Of a DNA stretch of 64,000 nucleotides, positions 1 through 11,802 are shown piece after piece. The number at the start of each line of letters is the position of its first letter. Within the stretch, counting starts at the first letter, position 1. Position numbers and translations under genes: made by a program. The notes beneath the pieces were generated by a model. The model worked only from the letters and a program-made list of their open reading frames with translations. It did not search any database and was not told where the DNA came from. This stretch comes from Blakeslea trispora (Eukaryota; Mucoromycota; Mucoromycetes; Mucorales; Choanephoraceae): assembly GCA_025331445.1 (NCBI GenBank), contig JAIWNE010000022.1, positions 186,001 to 250,000 of the forward strand, in the 5' to 3' direction.

Positions 1-20
1 GTAACTATAAATAATCTTAC

Positions 21-167
21 AATAGAAGTATGGTTATCCATGGAGGCTAATATCTCGGCTACTTGTCGCTCTTTGTCTAACGGTGCCTTTGAAGCTTTTG
101 CGGCTACATCAGCAGTTACATCAAAAGGTGTTGTGGGTGTATGCGGATCTGTGTAGACAGGATTCAT
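21..167 (-). CDS. First coding exon of an unidentified protein (gene leaves the window)
   Basis: Reading the minus strand, an ATG at 167 opens a 49-codon exon that begins MNPVYTDPHTPTTPF and runs in frame to a GTAAGA donor at 20, so the rest of the gene lies left of the window. The exon is hydrophilic, with a charged stretch (KAPLDKERQVAEILASM) that could be helical. I do not recognise the family. The gene is divergent from the eIF2B alpha gene, with 154 bp between the two start codons. The call rests on the clean frame and the good donor; there is no homology evidence. Confidence 0.6.
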
Positions 168-321
168 ATAAAAGAGAGAGAAGGAAACAATGGACAATTG
201 ATTTCCCGGCCTCTCTTTTACTTTTCGTGACTTTGCATCAATAGACTTTAATAAAAATTAAAAAAAAAAAAGAAAAAAATTTACAAAATATCTCTTTGAT
301 AAAAATATACAGTTACTCGCG
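168..321. promoter_or_regulatory. Short divergent promoter shared by two genes
   Basis: Only 154 bp separate the minus-strand ATG at 167 from the plus-strand ATG at 322. The interval contains a CT-rich run (near 210-225), an A-rich tract (near 258-287) and no other coding potential, so it must carry both 5' leaders and core promoters. Whether the two genes are co-regulated is inference. Confidence 0.5.
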
Positions 322-1733
322 ATGTCTACCACCAATGCCGCCTTCGATGTTGTATCTGCCTACAAGACCTCCTTGAGCGATACAGTTAGTATGCAGAGTC
401 GAGCACAATGCATTTGTTTTAACTTTAATGTGTACCAAATAATAGGAACTATCAACGCCTGTTGCTGTATTCAAAGCATTGACCGAGTTTGTTCAACGCA
501 GTACAGGTAAAACAAATGTCAAAGGTCAATGGCCTCTCTTTTTAAGGAGGTACAGGATGTGTTTACGCGATGGGATCTAAAGAAAAGAGAGAGAGAGAGA
601 GACAAAAGAGCAACAAAAAAACTAAAAGACACTATCTTTTAAGCTCCCACCATGTCCGAATTTATGCAAACACTTGAAAAAGCCGCACAAGATATTCGCC
701 AGGAACCTGAGACCATGTCCTCCAACAACAAAAATCAACACAAAGCTGCTATTGCAGTACTTGCTGGTGTAGATCTGTTTATGCGTTTTGTGACCAGAAA
801 TTCTCATGACTTTTCAGTAAGCAAATAGTTGACGAATATCTCGAAAAGCTTCTCGAAGAAAAACCCTAACGAAGATTCCTGAATTTGTCATAGCTTTCAG
901 AGGAAGCCAGAAGCTTTGAAGATTTCAAAGAAAACTTGTTATCTAGAGCCTCTTTGATTTTAGATAAGGCTTCATCTGCTCGTGAAAGAACAGCTGAAAT
1001 TGGTGCTCAATTTGTTCATGACAATGCTGTTGTTTTAGTACAAGGCTATTCCCGTGTGATTATGAGCGTCTTATCATATGCTGCTAATGTACAGAACAAG
1101 CGATTCAAAGTATATGTTACAGAAGGACGTCCTAACAGCGATGGGTAAAATGGAAATGAGAAAAGAGGAAGAAGAATGGCTAAGGTTTTGTCTGTTTATT
1201 TAGTCTTCAAGCAGTATCAGCCTTGAGGGAAAACGGCATTCCCTGTAGAGCTATTTTGGATTCAGCAGTAGGATACATCATGGATAAAGTAGATATGGTT
1301 TTCGTGGGTGCAGAAGGTGTTGTTGAAAATGGTGGTATCATCAACAAGGTAAATAGGCTTGCTACATAGATAGAATATAAGCCCTTTCTTTTGCTGATCG
1401 AACCAACATGTCTAGATTGGTACATTCCAAATTGCACTCGTCGCCAATGCTCTCAACAAACCAGTTTATGCAGTAGCAGAAAGTTACAAATTTGTTCGTG
1501 TTTATCCTTTAAATCAATACGATATTCCTTCAGAAACTCCCGAAATCGTTACATTCACATCTAGAAGAAAATCATTCAGTACAACTAGCAATGCTGAAAC
1601 AATGGACGAGCTAGCTTCTTCAAATCCATCTGTTGATTATACACCTCCTCAGCACATTACTTTATTGCTAACTGATTTAGGTGTCCTGACTCCTTCAGGT
1701 GTATCTGATGAACTAATCAAGCTCTACGTTTAA
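322..1733 (+). CDS. GCN3: Translation initiation factor eIF2B subunit alpha
   Basis: This is the regulatory alpha subunit of eIF2B, the guanine nucleotide exchange factor for eIF2, and a cytosolic factor that senses phosphorylated eIF2. Six exons join cleanly in phase: 322-384, 446-506, 644-816, about 903-1144, 1204-1348 and 1416-1733. Family motifs occur in order: [14 protein letters not shown] near the N-terminus, [85 protein letters not shown] and the C-terminal [18 protein letters not shown]. The total is about 305 residues, the usual size for Gcn3/EIF2B1. The acceptor of exon 4 could be two bases away from the one given. All introns are short. The identification is secure; the exact start follows from the Gcn3-like N-terminus. 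Confidence 0.93.
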
Positions 1734-4497
1734 AGAACTAGTAATAAACCAGAAGCTGTTATGCATTTTGTCATATTTAACAGTGCTAATCTCATCATAA
1801 GGAATTGTACGAGGCAGCCTCTCTCATACCCATTTACTACTTTGGTCTTTTCTTAACTAACTATTCCTCCACTCTTCAATAAGCAGAATACTCACCGACT
1901 TATCATCTTTTTTTTTTTTTGTTTATCTCCTCCCTCTTCAAGTGTTGGGCTAACACACATGCTTCAAATCCTCATGGATCCTGACTATCGACACCGAAGG
2001 GATTATGACGACTCTGATTCACACCTTTATCATTCCTTTCGCTGTAAGAAATGTATCTCGAAACAATTATTGTTATACCTTTGTCTTCTATTCTAAAAGG
2101 GTTTTTCAGGCACCCTTTCATTTTGATCTGTTGTGGTAAATTTCGTCCAATTAGATTGTGTACTCAATTGGTGTTTTACTAGTCATGTGAATGCCTTTGT
2201 CCAAATATGTTCATATATGAAATGCTACAAGGTTTTTTAGTGAGAAATGTTTGTTTGTGTGGCAATGTAAAGTGGCATTTGAGCGTCAAAAGGCAATGGG
2301 AGGGTAAATTTCAGATGTATTGGTTCGATTTGCTAGTACAAAGAGCGCTTTGAGATGATCAACAATCATTTAAGAGAAACATTGCAACATGCAATTTGAT
2401 ATGAGATCAAGGAAATAAACTTAATTGGATCACAATTGGCTTTACTCAAGCGAAGCAGTTTTCGAATGGCTGAAATGGTTGTTTTGCCATTTTTGGCTTT
2501 CACTACTATGTTTGCTTGTTGCTTGTTAGTGTTGCATGAAGACAACGTGTCTCTCGTATGACGATCTTTATTTTCTAGCGACACTTGCTACATTGCTTCC
2601 GTTTTCTACACTGATATATTTACAAAAGAAAGCAAAAAGTGCCGTTGCAAACTTGACTTTACATCGTGTCGTTACTATTTTGAAAAAATTTACCTACATT
2701 TACATGGCTTTGAAAGCTTAAGTTGATTTGTGTTATGAAACTTACATACAATCAGCTAGCTGAAGTTTGTTTCTAAAGAGACTGTGTACGGCTGAAGAGG
2801 TCTAGGTGGTACTAGATGCATTACAAGCCTGTCAAAAGCGAACAGATTCTGTCTATATTTCTTTCTAAAATTGTACAATTGGCAGTTGGTTTCAAAAGCA
2901 AAGATGTGTTATGGTTGCACAATCGATGCAGAACCAATTATACTGAAAACGGAACCAACCGAGATCATTTGTTTAGTAGCAGCCAATACCAACTATACAA
3001 TTTGAAGCAGAATAAGCGATCCGAATCGAGCCTCTTGGAAGCTGGGTGGTCTTGTAAAAGTGTTGTACTGAAGTAGTGTCTGAACAAGCACAATCATGAC
3101 TTCTTCTTTTACGAAGTCAGTATAGGATCCTCCACTTCTATATCTAAATTTAGGGTTCACATTTGACGGCAGCGTTAGTCTTGAGACCAAAGAAATAGTG
3201 ATTGATTTGAGAACTACATAAGTCTCTGATTCTCATAATGATATTGATAACAGATAAAGTCTTTGAACTACAAGGAATCGTTGAGCTAAAAGTAGCATTT
3301 ATCCTTGTAGCCTTTGTTTCTATGGCCACATGCTTTTGCCTTGTTGCCTCACAACGCTTTGCAAAATACATTGTTCGATAATTTCCTTCTATTTATATTA
3401 AAAAAGATGGTAAGCTTAGTATTAACCACTGAGAGTGTACCTCTTTCTATCAAATCGAGAAGAACATCTGCATCCTACATACAACAGCTCCCCATAATCT
3501 GTTGAAACACCGATGGCTTGATGATCAACGTTTAGAAGTGACACAAAAAGAGTCAGCTTGTTATCCAAATGTATGCCTCGATCATGTCAGAAGGGATTGA
3601 AACATAGATCAACTTGGTTAGGATAGCGCCACCATCTTCTGTTTTAAAAGTCCCTTTCGGAAATTGGCTTGTATTGAAATAGTATCTTTTTTAAAATTAA
3701 AGCCCTCTTTTTTGTTTTGATGGTATAATGACCTGAATATAGTTCCTACAATGTGTTGTGTTTCAAAGTAATTCAATTTTACTATAAAAAAAAAGGCGGG
3801 GGAAGCGGATTAAGATTTGAAAGTGAGGATTACATTTTTCAGGTACACTCAGGTCCATTCCATTCAACACGATTCTCTTTCCACCTCCTTGGTATATAAA
3901 GAACATAAGTTGCATTCAACCAAGTTGACTTTTTACAGAAAAAAAAGTGACGTGTAAAATGCTTTAAAAGGAAAAAAGCTATGTGGACATCTGTTTCTCT
4001 TTTTTTTTTTTTGCTTTGAGTAAATGTAACCACCGACTGCTTATTTTTGTCAACCGACTCAACTAAATCCATATCTCAGCTAAATGTGAAAATATCACTT
4101 TCTTTTTCTTTCTTTTTTTCTTTCTAATTTGATACCTTTTCTTCTTTTGCTTTCAACTACTACTGTATGTCACTTTGTAGACTATAGAGTTTTCTTCGAG
4201 TGATTCTTGCTTCTATTCTCTTTATACCCTTTAGTAAATCATCAAAATACTTTTAAACCAAAGAATTTTCTTTATTTAATTTTTTTCATACATACACGAA
4301 AAGGAAAAATAACTTTTATACCCTTTTTTCCCTCTCTCTCCCTTCTACCTCTCTCTCTCTTCTAACCTTCTCTTTTTCCAAGTTCGATTGCTGTTTATTT
4401 GACAAAGGTAATTCTTTTTCAGCTCTTTTAGATGTAGACTAGATTTCAAAGTTGGCAATTTTGGACTTACTTTGGGCAATATTGATTATTTACTAGA
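1734..4497. other. 2.8 kb gene-poor interval
   Basis: No complete gene is convincing here. The 2.8-3.5 kb part has protein-like but interrupted frames (see findings). The last 400 bp before the Kar9-like start are strongly CT-rich (4085-4130, 4320-4380), as in the leaders of other genes in this window. Confidence 0.5.
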
Positions 4498-6879
4498 ATG
4501 ATAACAGCAGAACCTTCAACAGCCGTTCAAACACCCCTAGAAGACAGATTTTTTGACCCAATCTATAAAGCGAAAATACCAGAAAAAGAGTTGAGCGACT
4601 TGATATCCAACCATGCATCTCTAACACCTGAAGAACTTTTGAGTGAATTTGATAAAATAACTCAGCGCATCACACAATGGCTAGAAACTGCTCACATGGT
4701 TGCTTTTACAATAGAGCAAGAAGTAAAGCGGGGTGAAGCCACAATGGAGCTCTATACCGTAGAACCTTTGGAGCTCTCTTGCAACAAAATGCAGCCTCTG
4801 ATACAGCTTTTAGCAGAATTTGTTGACGAACAAGACGAACTCAATAGCAGTTTTGAAACTAAATTAAAGTGGACAAAAATTCAATCAGAATGGTCTGGAT
4901 TACAACACTTTATTTCTTTTGTGAAAAACTTGATAGACGAATCGAATGAAAAGTTTCATCTGAGAACACTCATGGAAACCATATTGCTACAGATCGATGA
5001 TTTGTCGATTATGATTTTCCAGTTTCAAGAAAAGCGACATATAGCTGCAGCTACAGCCAATCCTATCACATCACCCCCAGAACCAAATTCAGTAGACGAG
5101 CAATCGAAAAAAGAAGATACCATTCTGCTTGAAATTGATAACCGAGTTGGCCCTTTGTTCAGCAGTGTTGAAAAGGTATATACGCGTATGACATCACCAA
5201 ACCCACCAGAGGATACATCGGGGCTCTTAACACGTAAGCACTTGCTTGTTCAAGAACGTTGGGAATGCCTTCGTGTGGAGATAGATGAACTGAAACTGGA
5301 GCTAAAAGAAGATCGATGGCTAGTTGTTTTCAAACAAGTCGCTGACCAGGTGGACGAGATGATGAATGGTCTCGATAAGACAGTAGCCCAGTGTTATGCC
5401 ACTATACAACAAATAAAAGAACATGGTGGGAACTATCTCATCACTAGCTCATCTTCCAACACTTCCAGCTCTTCCTCATCTACCACCAACACCATCAGTT
5501 CTTCGCCTAATACAACTGGTACTGTTGATCTCAAGACAAAGCTCAGATCTGTCGAGAAGAATTTCGAGGCCAAATACAAGTATTATACGCCTTCGATTGC
5601 CAAAATGTTGATGATGCTCGGAAACGGAATTGCCGCACGCGTGTCCCGAGATATTGCAACGTTACAGCGTCATGAGTCTATGCTTACAAGATGGAATAAC
5701 CTTAAATCAACAATGGACCACTTACGCAAACGGGATTTACCGGAAATCATTGTAGTCGATTCTGCCATGTCTGATAGCGCATCAAACACTGGCTGTTGGT
5801 CACGTCTTAGCGACCGTAGTGATAGTACTACAGGCAGCATAAGCAACTGGAAAGACATGCTGCCTCCAAGCTCAACACCTACCGGTGCCCGATTTATTCA
5901 TAACAAGTCATCGTCACCTTCTCTTAATAGTCATATGGAGGATACAAGTAATAGTATAGATTTTGTCAGGTCGAGAAGTCCATATGGCAGTAAATTCGGT
6001 CATCATAGTCCATCGCCTTCTATGTTTATTGAAGAGAAAAATCGTCGAGCAGCGCCTGGTGATCATCATCTTTGGCGCTCAATGAACGGTGGTTCTGCTT
6101 CTCCCAATAATGGAGGTCGAAGAACGGCCAGTCCTTCCTTTTATACTCGCGACAGCTTCAGTCCTGTTAGCAGTGGGCTACGACCTAGTTCTATCAGCCC
6201 TTCTAGTAGCCGAACAACCCATACTACTCAAATGGCAGCACCAACAGCACAACTACACAATAGAATGTACAACATGTCACCTGACATTGCAGAGGAAGAA
6301 GATGATGATACTATATCCACCAAAGACTTTAGAAAACAGCCATCTGCTCGATCAAAGAGCAGCTTGTCAACAAATCAACCCACTCACCACCTAGGAACAA
6401 GATCTGTTACGCCAAGCATACGTCGCAATGGAACTCCATCTATGATACCAAGACCAAAAACTCCAAACACGAACAAGAACAACCTAAAATTAGAAAGCAA
6501 CCGACCAAGGTCCTCCATGGCACGCATTACTAATCTCACCTCCCCCACGTTAAACCGATCCCAATCTCCCTTTACAAAGACCAGTAACAATTCCAAATTC
6601 TATAAGCCTGATCCTAAAGATCCATTGGATAAAGAAGTGGCTATGATCGTCAATCGAAGTCCCATACCCATCCAATGTTCTAAGAAACAAGGTGGTGGAG
6701 ATGGAAGATATTATTTCGGTAATGAACTAACGCCATCGCTGGGAGGTGGTAAAAAGATTTATACTTGTAAATTGATGACTTATGAAAATAGTGGAAGAAA
6801 CAAAGTATTGATCCGCGTTGGTGGTGGATGGCAAGATCTAGAGATCTTTTTGCTTGAACACATGAACTTAATTGGATAA
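4498..6879 (+). CDS. Kar9-like cortical/microtubule protein with C-terminal GAR (GAS2) domain
   Basis: A single uninterrupted 793-codon frame. Residues about 15-420 are helical and resemble the yeast cortical protein Kar9 domain, which links microtubule plus ends (through EB1/Bim1) to myosin-driven spindle and nuclear positioning. Residues about 430-700 are a disordered Ser/Pro/Arg-rich linker with many SP/TP sites. It contains a perfect SxIP plus-end motif, S-M-I-P, at residues 648-651 beside basic residues, the type EB1 proteins bind. The C-terminus (about 708-793) matches the GAR/GAS2 microtubule-binding domain: DPLDKEVAMIVNRSP, GRYYFG, and the hallmark VLIRVGGGWQDLEIFLLEH. Family function is known; the combined role in nuclear or spindle positioning is inferred. 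A poly-Ser patch (5446-5505) is low complexity. The ATG follows a CT-rich leader. Confidence 0.85.
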   Translation: MITAEPSTAVQTPLEDRFFDPIYKAKIPEKELSDLISNHASLTPEELLSEFDKITQRITQWLETAHMVAFTIEQEVKRGEATMELYTVEPLELSCNKMQPLIQLLAEFVDEQDELNSSFETKLKWTKIQSEWSGLQHFISFVKNLIDESNEKFHLRTLMETILLQIDDLSIMIFQFQEKRHIAAATANPITSPPEPNSVDEQSKKEDTILLEIDNRVGPLFSSVEKVYTRMTSPNPPEDTSGLLTRKHLLVQERWECLRVEIDELKLELKEDRWLVVFKQVADQVDEMMNGLDKTVAQCYATIQQIKEHGGNYLITSSSSNTSSSSSSTTNTISSSPNTTGTVDLKTKLRSVEKNFEAKYKYYTPSIAKMLMMLGNGIAARVSRDIATLQRHESMLTRWNNLKSTMDHLRKRDLPEIIVVDSAMSDSASNTGCWSRLSDRSDSTTGSISNWKDMLPPSSTPTGARFIHNKSSSPSLNSHMEDTSNSIDFVRSRSPYGSKFGHHSPSPSMFIEEKNRRAAPGDHHLWRSMNGGSASPNNGGRRTASPSFYTRDSFSPVSSGLRPSSISPSSSRTTHTTQMAAPTAQLHNRMYNMSPDIAEEEDDDTISTKDFRKQPSARSKSSLSTNQPTHHLGTRSVTPSIRRNGTPSMIPRPKTPNTNKNNLKLESNRPRSSMARITNLTSPTLNRSQSPFTKTSNNSKFYKPDPKDPLDKEVAMIVNRSPIPIQCSKKQGGGDGRYYFGNELTPSLGGGKKIYTCKLMTYENSGRNKVLIRVGGGWQDLEIFLLEHMNLIG

Positions 6880-8001
6880 AATACAATAAACATGTAATAA
6901 TTTTCTTTCTATATCCACCTCTATGTAAAGGGGCATTATGTCTTTTTTTTTTTAGGGGATTTAGCAATCTAGAGATAACACTGATTTATGCTATTTTAGC
7001 TCATATTGATATATTTACAGTGACAAAAAACTGTACGCTTTTTATTACCAAATGTCAAGAGAAAAGATACTTGATGATTAGTTATCAGAAGGGATAGAAA
7101 AAATGGGAATTTTTAAGAAAGTGATAAAGAAAAGCGTTTTGGCAGAAATTAATAAAGGTATTGGGTAAAATAGTAATTTTACTGTTAGTAAAGAAGACAA
7201 CAAGCTGATAAAGATATTAAGTGATAAAGTGCTAGTACAGAACATGGCCATCCTATATTCATAGGTAGATGATATGCATGTTTGCATCATAAGACTTGTA
7301 TCTAGGGTATGGTGGTCGTAGTAAGATTCTTCTGATTAATTTTCCAAAGCTTCTATTGTCACGATCAAAGCTGACAGATGCACCATCATCACCTATACGG
7401 TTTATCGCGCTGATCTTAGATACACCACATTTACCCAAGATTTACAGCCAAGTCTAAAAATCATCTCACTCTCGGTCAGGGCAGCCAGCTCTCATTTCCT
7501 CTCTCTCTCTCTAAACTAAAGTCACAGACCTGATCAGTGATATGCCAAATGGCAATAGGTTTAAGCAACTATCAGACAAGTTGAAAGGCCGAAAGATAAG
7601 CTCTATATGAAAAAAGTAAAAAAAATGGGGGGACATCAACGGTATAGTACTCCACACTTTCAAAAACCTGAAACAATATACAAGATTCAACTTTCAGTTT
7701 TAAGCCAAATTAATATCTCTAGACAAACAATATGTGTTGCGTTTGGTACCTCGGTTACGCGTAAATAAGGCATATGATGACACATGAAATTAGCATGAAT
7801 ATTCTTGCACTCTCGAATAACCCTGAGAAAATTTATTGGCGCACAAATACAAAAAGCGATATGGCTGAGAAAGAAACCATTATCGATGACACTTTTATAT
7901 ACTTAATACAATCCATCACTTTTCTCTCTCTCTCTCCTTTTTCTTTTTCTCTTTTTTTTTTTTTCTTCTCTCTCTACATTCGCTTATCTTTCCAAATATA
8001 C
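6880..8001. other. Intergenic, pyruvate carboxylase promoter side
   Basis: No supported gene. It holds the left copy of an inverted repeat (7513-7637) whose partner lies downstream of the pyruvate carboxylase gene, and a CT/T-rich tract (7919-7976) directly before the pyruvate carboxylase ATG, which is likely its leader. Confidence 0.5.
7513..7637 (+). repeat. Left arm of inverted repeat flanking pyruvate carboxylase
   Basis: This segment is the reverse complement of 12785-12898 apart from small indels. Shared blocks include AAACTAAAGTCACAGACC, GGCAATAGGTTTAAGCAACT and GAAAGGCCGAAAGATAAGCT (read on the plus strand here). The left copy carries about 12 extra bases after TGATCA. Similarity stops abruptly on both sides. 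Confidence 0.85.
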
Positions 8002-11000
8002 ATGCCTACTCCACCTGCTCGTGAACACTCTGTTGAGACTATTCGTAGAAACAGCGAAGTGATGGGCAATCTTCGTAAACTGTTGGTTGCCAATCGTGGT
8101 GTAAGTAAGATATGGTTGAATGAGGATCCACATCTCACATAGCACTTCTATAGGAAATTGCCCTTCGTGTCTTCCGTACAGCCCACGAACTTTCCATGAA
8201 GACGGTGGCTATCTTTTCTCACGAAGATAGACTCTCTATGCATCGTTACAAGGTTTGTTTTTCATGAATTGGTTAGCGTTTCAGCTTTTGTGCAAGACTA
8301 ATATTATTGCATAGGCTGATGAATCTTACCAACTCGGTAAGGTTGGTCAATATACTCCTGTTGGTGCCTATTTGGCTCAAGATGAGGTTGTGCGCATTGC
8401 TAAAGAACGTGGTGTTTCCATGATCCATCCTGGTTATGGTTTCTTGTCTGAAAATGCTGAATTTGCTCGAAAAGTTGAAGCTGCAGGCATCACTTTCATT
8501 GGTCCTTCTCCTGAAGTCATTGAAAGTCTTGGTGATAAGACAAAGGCCAGAACGATTGGTGAGTAATGTTTTTTTTTATGTACATATATATACTTTTTTT
8601 ACTCGGGATTTTCATACTGATTTTTTTGTTTGTGCAACATAAAGCCATCAATTGTAATGTGCCTGTTGTTCCTGGTACTCCTGGACCTGTAAGTGAATTC
8701 AATGAGGCCAGAGCATTCATTCAAGAGCACGGTTTCCCTATCATTATCAAGGCTGCCATGGGTGGTGGTGGACGTGGTATGCGTGTTGTTCGTGATGAAG
8801 CATCTCTTGAGGATGCTTTCAGTCGTGCTAAATCTGAAGCTCTTGCTGCTTTTGGCGACGGTACTGTATTTATTGAACGTTTCCTTGACAAGCCTAGACA
8901 CATTGAAGTTCAATTGCTTGCTGATCGTGCTGGTAATGTTGTTCATCTGTTTGAACGTGATTGTTCGGTTCAACGTCGTCATCAAAAGGTAGTTGAAATC
9001 GCTCCTGCCAAGAACCTGGACAACAAGGTTCGTGAAGCTATCTTGAATGACGCCATCAAGATTGCAAAGGCTGTCAAGTACAAAAACGCTGGTACAGCTG
9101 AATTCTTGGTAGACAATCAAAACCGTCACTACTTTATCGAAATCAACCCTCGTATTCAAGTCGAGCACACGATCACTGAAGAAATTACTGGTATCGATAT
9201 TGTTGCTGCTCAAATTCAAATTGCTGCTGGTGCTCTCTTGCCTCAACTTGGTTTAACACAACAACGTATCCGTCAACGCGGTTTTGCCATCCAATGTCGT
9301 GTTACTACTGAAGATCCCGAGTTGAATTTCCAACCTGATACCGGTAAGATTGAAGTCTATCGTTCTTCTGGTGGTAATGGTGTTCGTTTGGATGGTGGTG
9401 CTGGTTATGCCGGTGCTGTCATTACACCCCATTATGATTCTCTTCTAGTCAAAGTCAGTTGTTCTGGCTCCACATATGAAGTGGCTCGTCGAAAGATTGT
9501 CCGCGCTCTTGTTGAATTCAGAATTCGTGGTGTCAAGACCAACATTCCTTTCTTGCAACGTCTCTTGACATGTGATACTTTTATTAATGGAAACTGTTGG
9601 ACTACCTTCATCGATGATACTCCTGATCTTTTCCGCCTTGTCCAATTCCAAAACCGTGCTCAACGTATGTTGGGTTACTTGGGTGATGTTGTCGTCAACG
9701 GTTCACAAATCAAGGGCCAAGTAGGTGATCCATCCTTCAAGAGTGAAATTGATATTCCTGTATTACGTGAAAACGGCAGCAACAAGGATATTGATACTTC
9801 TGCTGCTCCTACTGAAGGATGGCGTAAGATTCTTGTTGAACAAGGTCCTGAAGCACTTGCCAAGGCTGTTCGTGCCTATCCTGGTGTCTTGATTACTGAT
9901 ACTACTTGGAGAGATGCTCATCAAAGTTTGTTGGCTACACGTGTTAGAACTGTTGGTAAGTTTTTTTTTTTAAAAAAAAATGAGATGATTTTTTTTTAAC
10001 ACACAAGAAAATTAGATCTTCTTCGTATTGCTCCTGCTACATCTCACGCCCTTGCTAATGCATTCTCTCTTGAATGTTGGGGTGGTGCTACATTTGATGT
10101 TGCTATGCGTTTCCTTCACGAAGACCCTTGGGATCGTCTCGCTGCTCTTAGAAAGGCTGTTCCCAACATTCCTTTCCAAATGCTTCTCCGTGGTGCCAAT
10201 GCTGTCGGCTATACCTCTTACCCCGACAATGTAGTCTATGAGTTCTGTGACAAAGCCGTCAAGTGCGGTATGGATGTCTTCCGTATCTTTGACTCTCTTA
10301 ACTATGTCGAGAACATGAAGCTCGGTATTGATGCTGTCAAGAAGGCTGGTGGTGTTATTGAAGCCACCATCTGTTACACAGGCGATGTCTCTAACCCTAA
10401 CCGTAAAAAGTACGATTTGGACTACTATGTCAAGTTGACTGAAGAATTAGTCAAAGAAGGTATTCACATCTTGGGTATCAAGGACATGGCTGGTTTGTTG
10501 AAGCCTGAAGCTGCCAAGCTTCTCATCTCTACCATTCGTGCCAAGTTCCCTGACCTCCCTATTCACGTTCACACTCACGATACTGCTGGTACTGGTGTTG
10601 CCTCCATGATGGCTGCCGCTGCTGCTGGTGCTGATATTGTTGATGTTGCTATCGACGCTATGTCTGGTACTACCTCTCAACCTGCTATGGGTGCTATTGT
10701 TGCTGGTTTTGAACAAACTGATCTTGGTACCGGTATTCGTATGGCTGATGTTCATGCCATCAACTCTTACTGGGAGCAAGCTCGTCTTCTCTATTCTTGC
10801 TTTGAAGCTAATGTTCGTGCTGCCGACTCTGGTGTCTACGATCACGAAATGCCTGGTGGTCAATACACCAACTTGATGTTCCAAGCTCAACAACTTGGCT
10901 TGGGTACTCAATGGAATGCTATCAAGAAAGCTTACACTGAAGCCAATGCTCTCTGTGGTGATCTTGTCAAGGTCACTCCCTCCTCAAAGGTTGTTGGTGA

Positions 11001-11802
11001 TCTCGCTCAATTTATGGTTTCCAACAGTCTTTCTGGCAAAGATGTTGAAGAGCGTGCTTCTACCTTGTCTTTCCCTACTTCAGTTGTTGAATTCTTCCAA
11101 GGTTATCTTGGTCAACCTCATGGAGGTTTCCCTGAACCTTTGCGTTCCAACATCATCCGCGACTTGGCTCGTATTGATGGTCGTCCAGGTGCCACTCTCC
11201 CCCCACTTGATATGGTCAAATTGAAGCAAGAATTGACCGAGAAGTATGGCTCAACCATTCGTGACTACGATGTCATTTCTGCCGCTCTCTACCCCAAGGT
11301 ATTTGCTGATTACCGTGATATGGTCAACCAATATGGTGATCTCTCTGTCTTGCCTACTCGTTATTTCTTGGCTAAGCCTGAAATCAATGAAGAATTCCAT
11401 GTTGAGATTGAAGAGGGTAAGACATTGATTATCAAGCTATTGGCTGTTGGTCCTCTCAACAACAACGGTAAACGCGATGTCTACTTTGAGTTGAATGGTG
11501 AAGCACGTGTTGTTGGTATCGTTGACCGTAACTCTGCTGTTGAGGTTGCTTCTCGTGAAAAGGCCAATTTGTCTAACCCTGGTGATATTGCTGCCCCTAT
11601 GTCAGGTGTTGTTGTGGAGATTCGCGCCAAAGAAGGCTCTCATGTCAAGGCAGGCGATCCAGTTGCTGTCTTGTCTGCCATGAAGATGGAAACAGTCGTT
11701 ACTTCTCCTGTAGCTGGTAAAGTTGAGAGAGTAGCCATTCAAGAAGGCGATTCTCTAAACTCTGGTGATTTGGTTGCCAAGATCGTGAAGGACGATGCTT
11801 AA
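8002..11802 (+). CDS. PYC1: Pyruvate carboxylase
   Basis: This biotin enzyme carboxylates pyruvate to oxaloacetate (ATP, bicarbonate), feeding the TCA cycle, gluconeogenesis and C4-acid synthesis. Five exons join in phase: 8002-8100, 8154-8252, 8315-8558, 8645-9955 and 10016-11802, giving 1179 residues, the standard length for fungal PYC. The N-terminal biotin carboxylase domain shows KLLVANRGEIALRVFRT, the Gly-rich ATP loop AAMGGGGRGMRVV and EINPRIQVEHT. The carboxyltransferase domain shows TTWRDAHQSLLATRVRT, EDPWDRL and HVHTHDTAGTG. The C-terminal biotinyl domain has AMKM with the biotinylated Lys at 1141. There is no targeting extension before the BC domain (MPTPPAREHSVETIRRNSE), consistent with the cytosolic fungal form. 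The strong bias to GGT, GCT and AAG codons suggests high expression. A CT-rich leader precedes the ATG. Confidence 0.97.

Noticed and set aside
8599..9246. A 215-codon minus-strand frame inside the pyruvate carboxylase gene
   Set aside because: It is the antisense shadow of highly biased coding sequence; the plus-strand frame has unmistakable biotin carboxylase motifs.
10447..10911. A 154-codon minus-strand frame inside pyruvate carboxylase
   Set aside because: Same reason: antisense to the carboxyltransferase domain, with Ser/Thr/Asn-rich shadow composition.
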